In this document: piece after piece, positions 63,791-64,000 of the stretch
How positions within the stretch are numbered: the stretch's first letter is position 1
How the letters are laid out: the number at the start of each line of letters is the position of its first letter
Assembly (NCBI GenBank): GCA_030142905.1
Contig: JASJOG010000669.1
Location: 1-64,000 of the forward strand
Source: Heliopora coerulea
Lineage: Eukaryota > Cnidaria > Anthozoa > Scleralcyonacea > Helioporidae
DNA length: 64,000 nucleotides
Direction of reading: 5' to 3'
Notes under the pieces: generated by a model
Seen by the model: only the letters and a program-made list of their open reading frames with translations
What the model was told of the DNA's origin: nothing
The model's database searches: none
Program-made: the position numbers and the translations under genes

Positions 63791-64000
63791 AAAACCACTC
63801 AAATCACTGCAAAACTACTTTCTATGCAATAAACTTTCAGATTCTGCTCTTATTTCGAAAGTTGAAAATTGGTCGAAAAATCGTCAAAAACCAAAGGTTA
63901 ACCCCTTTACATTTTGGGCATATTTTTCCACCTAAAATTTTCAACGTAATGTCGCTCAAAAACCACTCAAATCACTGCAAAACTACTTTCTATGCAATAA

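Larger units (their letters stand above)
35226..64000 (+). repeat. 168-bp satellite array, about 171 head-to-tail copies, continuing past the window
   Basis: Monomers repeat at exactly 168 bp with very few indels. Conserved words include ggtcgaaaaatcgtc, ccaaaggttaacccctttac, attttcaacgtaatgtcgct, accactcaaatcactgc and ttcagattctgctctt. Variation is concentrated at a few positions: tgtaat/tgcaat, gggcaaa/ggacaaa/ggtcaaa, ctcaaatc/ctgaaatc, aaaggtt/aaacgtt, gttgaaaatt/tttaaaaatt. One frame stays open across monomers because 168 is divisible by three. That is not evidence of coding: long runs lack an ATG at their start and end only where tca becomes tga. The unit length is close to one nucleosome repeat, as in many centromeric or heterochromatic satellites; location on the chromosome is unknown. 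Confidence 0.97.

Noticed and set aside
35226..64000. Satellite as a tandem hammerhead retrozyme
   Set aside because: The length fits retrozyme units, but no CTGANGA...GAAA core is present in either strand of the monomer.
35226..64000. CRISPR array
   Set aside because: The whole 168-bp unit is conserved with no unique spacers, and the genome is eukaryotic.

Overview
This is a 64 kb piece of an animal nuclear genome. It is AT-rich, its genes are split by GT-AG introns, and it is full of retroelements and DNA transposons. Most elements (a GIY-YIG-type Penelope-like element, a LINE ending in AATAAA plus a TTA-repeat tail, Tc1/mariner elements) are of kinds common in cnidarians. My best guess is a cnidarian, perhaps a coral or sea anemone. 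That is inference; nothing in the window fixes the species.

Layout: 1-1.5 kb holds at most a small unrecognised two-exon gene or fragment. From 1.56 to 9.0 kb, plus strand, lies a secreted, probably GPI-anchored alpha-carbonic anhydrase. It has seven coding exons, a TATA promoter and a likely non-coding first exon. From 10.15 to 11.57 kb, minus strand, is a two-exon phosphotriesterase-related (PTER) gene. Facing it at 12.85 kb is a frameshifted relic of ARMC5 exon 1, and a still older relic sits at 14.3 kb. From 17.6 to 21.6 kb a 5'-truncated LINE sits inside a decayed Penelope-like element. A non-autonomous Tc1 element follows at 21.95-22.49 kb. At 24.59-25.95 kb is a second, intact PTER gene, head to head with the complete ARMC5 gene (27.07-33.48 kb; four coding exons, one of only 31 nt). 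Thus the block [PTER / divergent spacer / ARMC5 exon 1] has been duplicated about 14.2-14.4 kb apart, and only the right-hand block kept a full ARMC5.

From about 33.8 kb to the right edge the window is a satellite. Its left fringe is old and divergent, with a palindrome-bearing tandem duplication and an inverted segment. It is followed by about 171 head-to-tail copies of a 168-bp monomer (35.23-64.0 kb, running off the window). The monomers show higher-order structure: a 1,680-bp (10-monomer) block repeated in tandem, and a distinctive variant monomer recurring every 4-12 units. A decayed antisense monomer also makes up much of the last ARMC5 intron.

The most interesting items beyond ordinary genes are two hammerhead-ribozyme-like motifs. 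One is well formed, in ARMC5 intron 1. The other is decayed, just after the Penelope-like ORF. Also notable are the satellite's internal history, the mosaic divergence of the PTER pair, and the nested duplication of the PTER-ARMC5 boundary. The genes do not form a pathway with one another; PTER and ARMC5 share a divergent spacer that may act as a bidirectional promoter.
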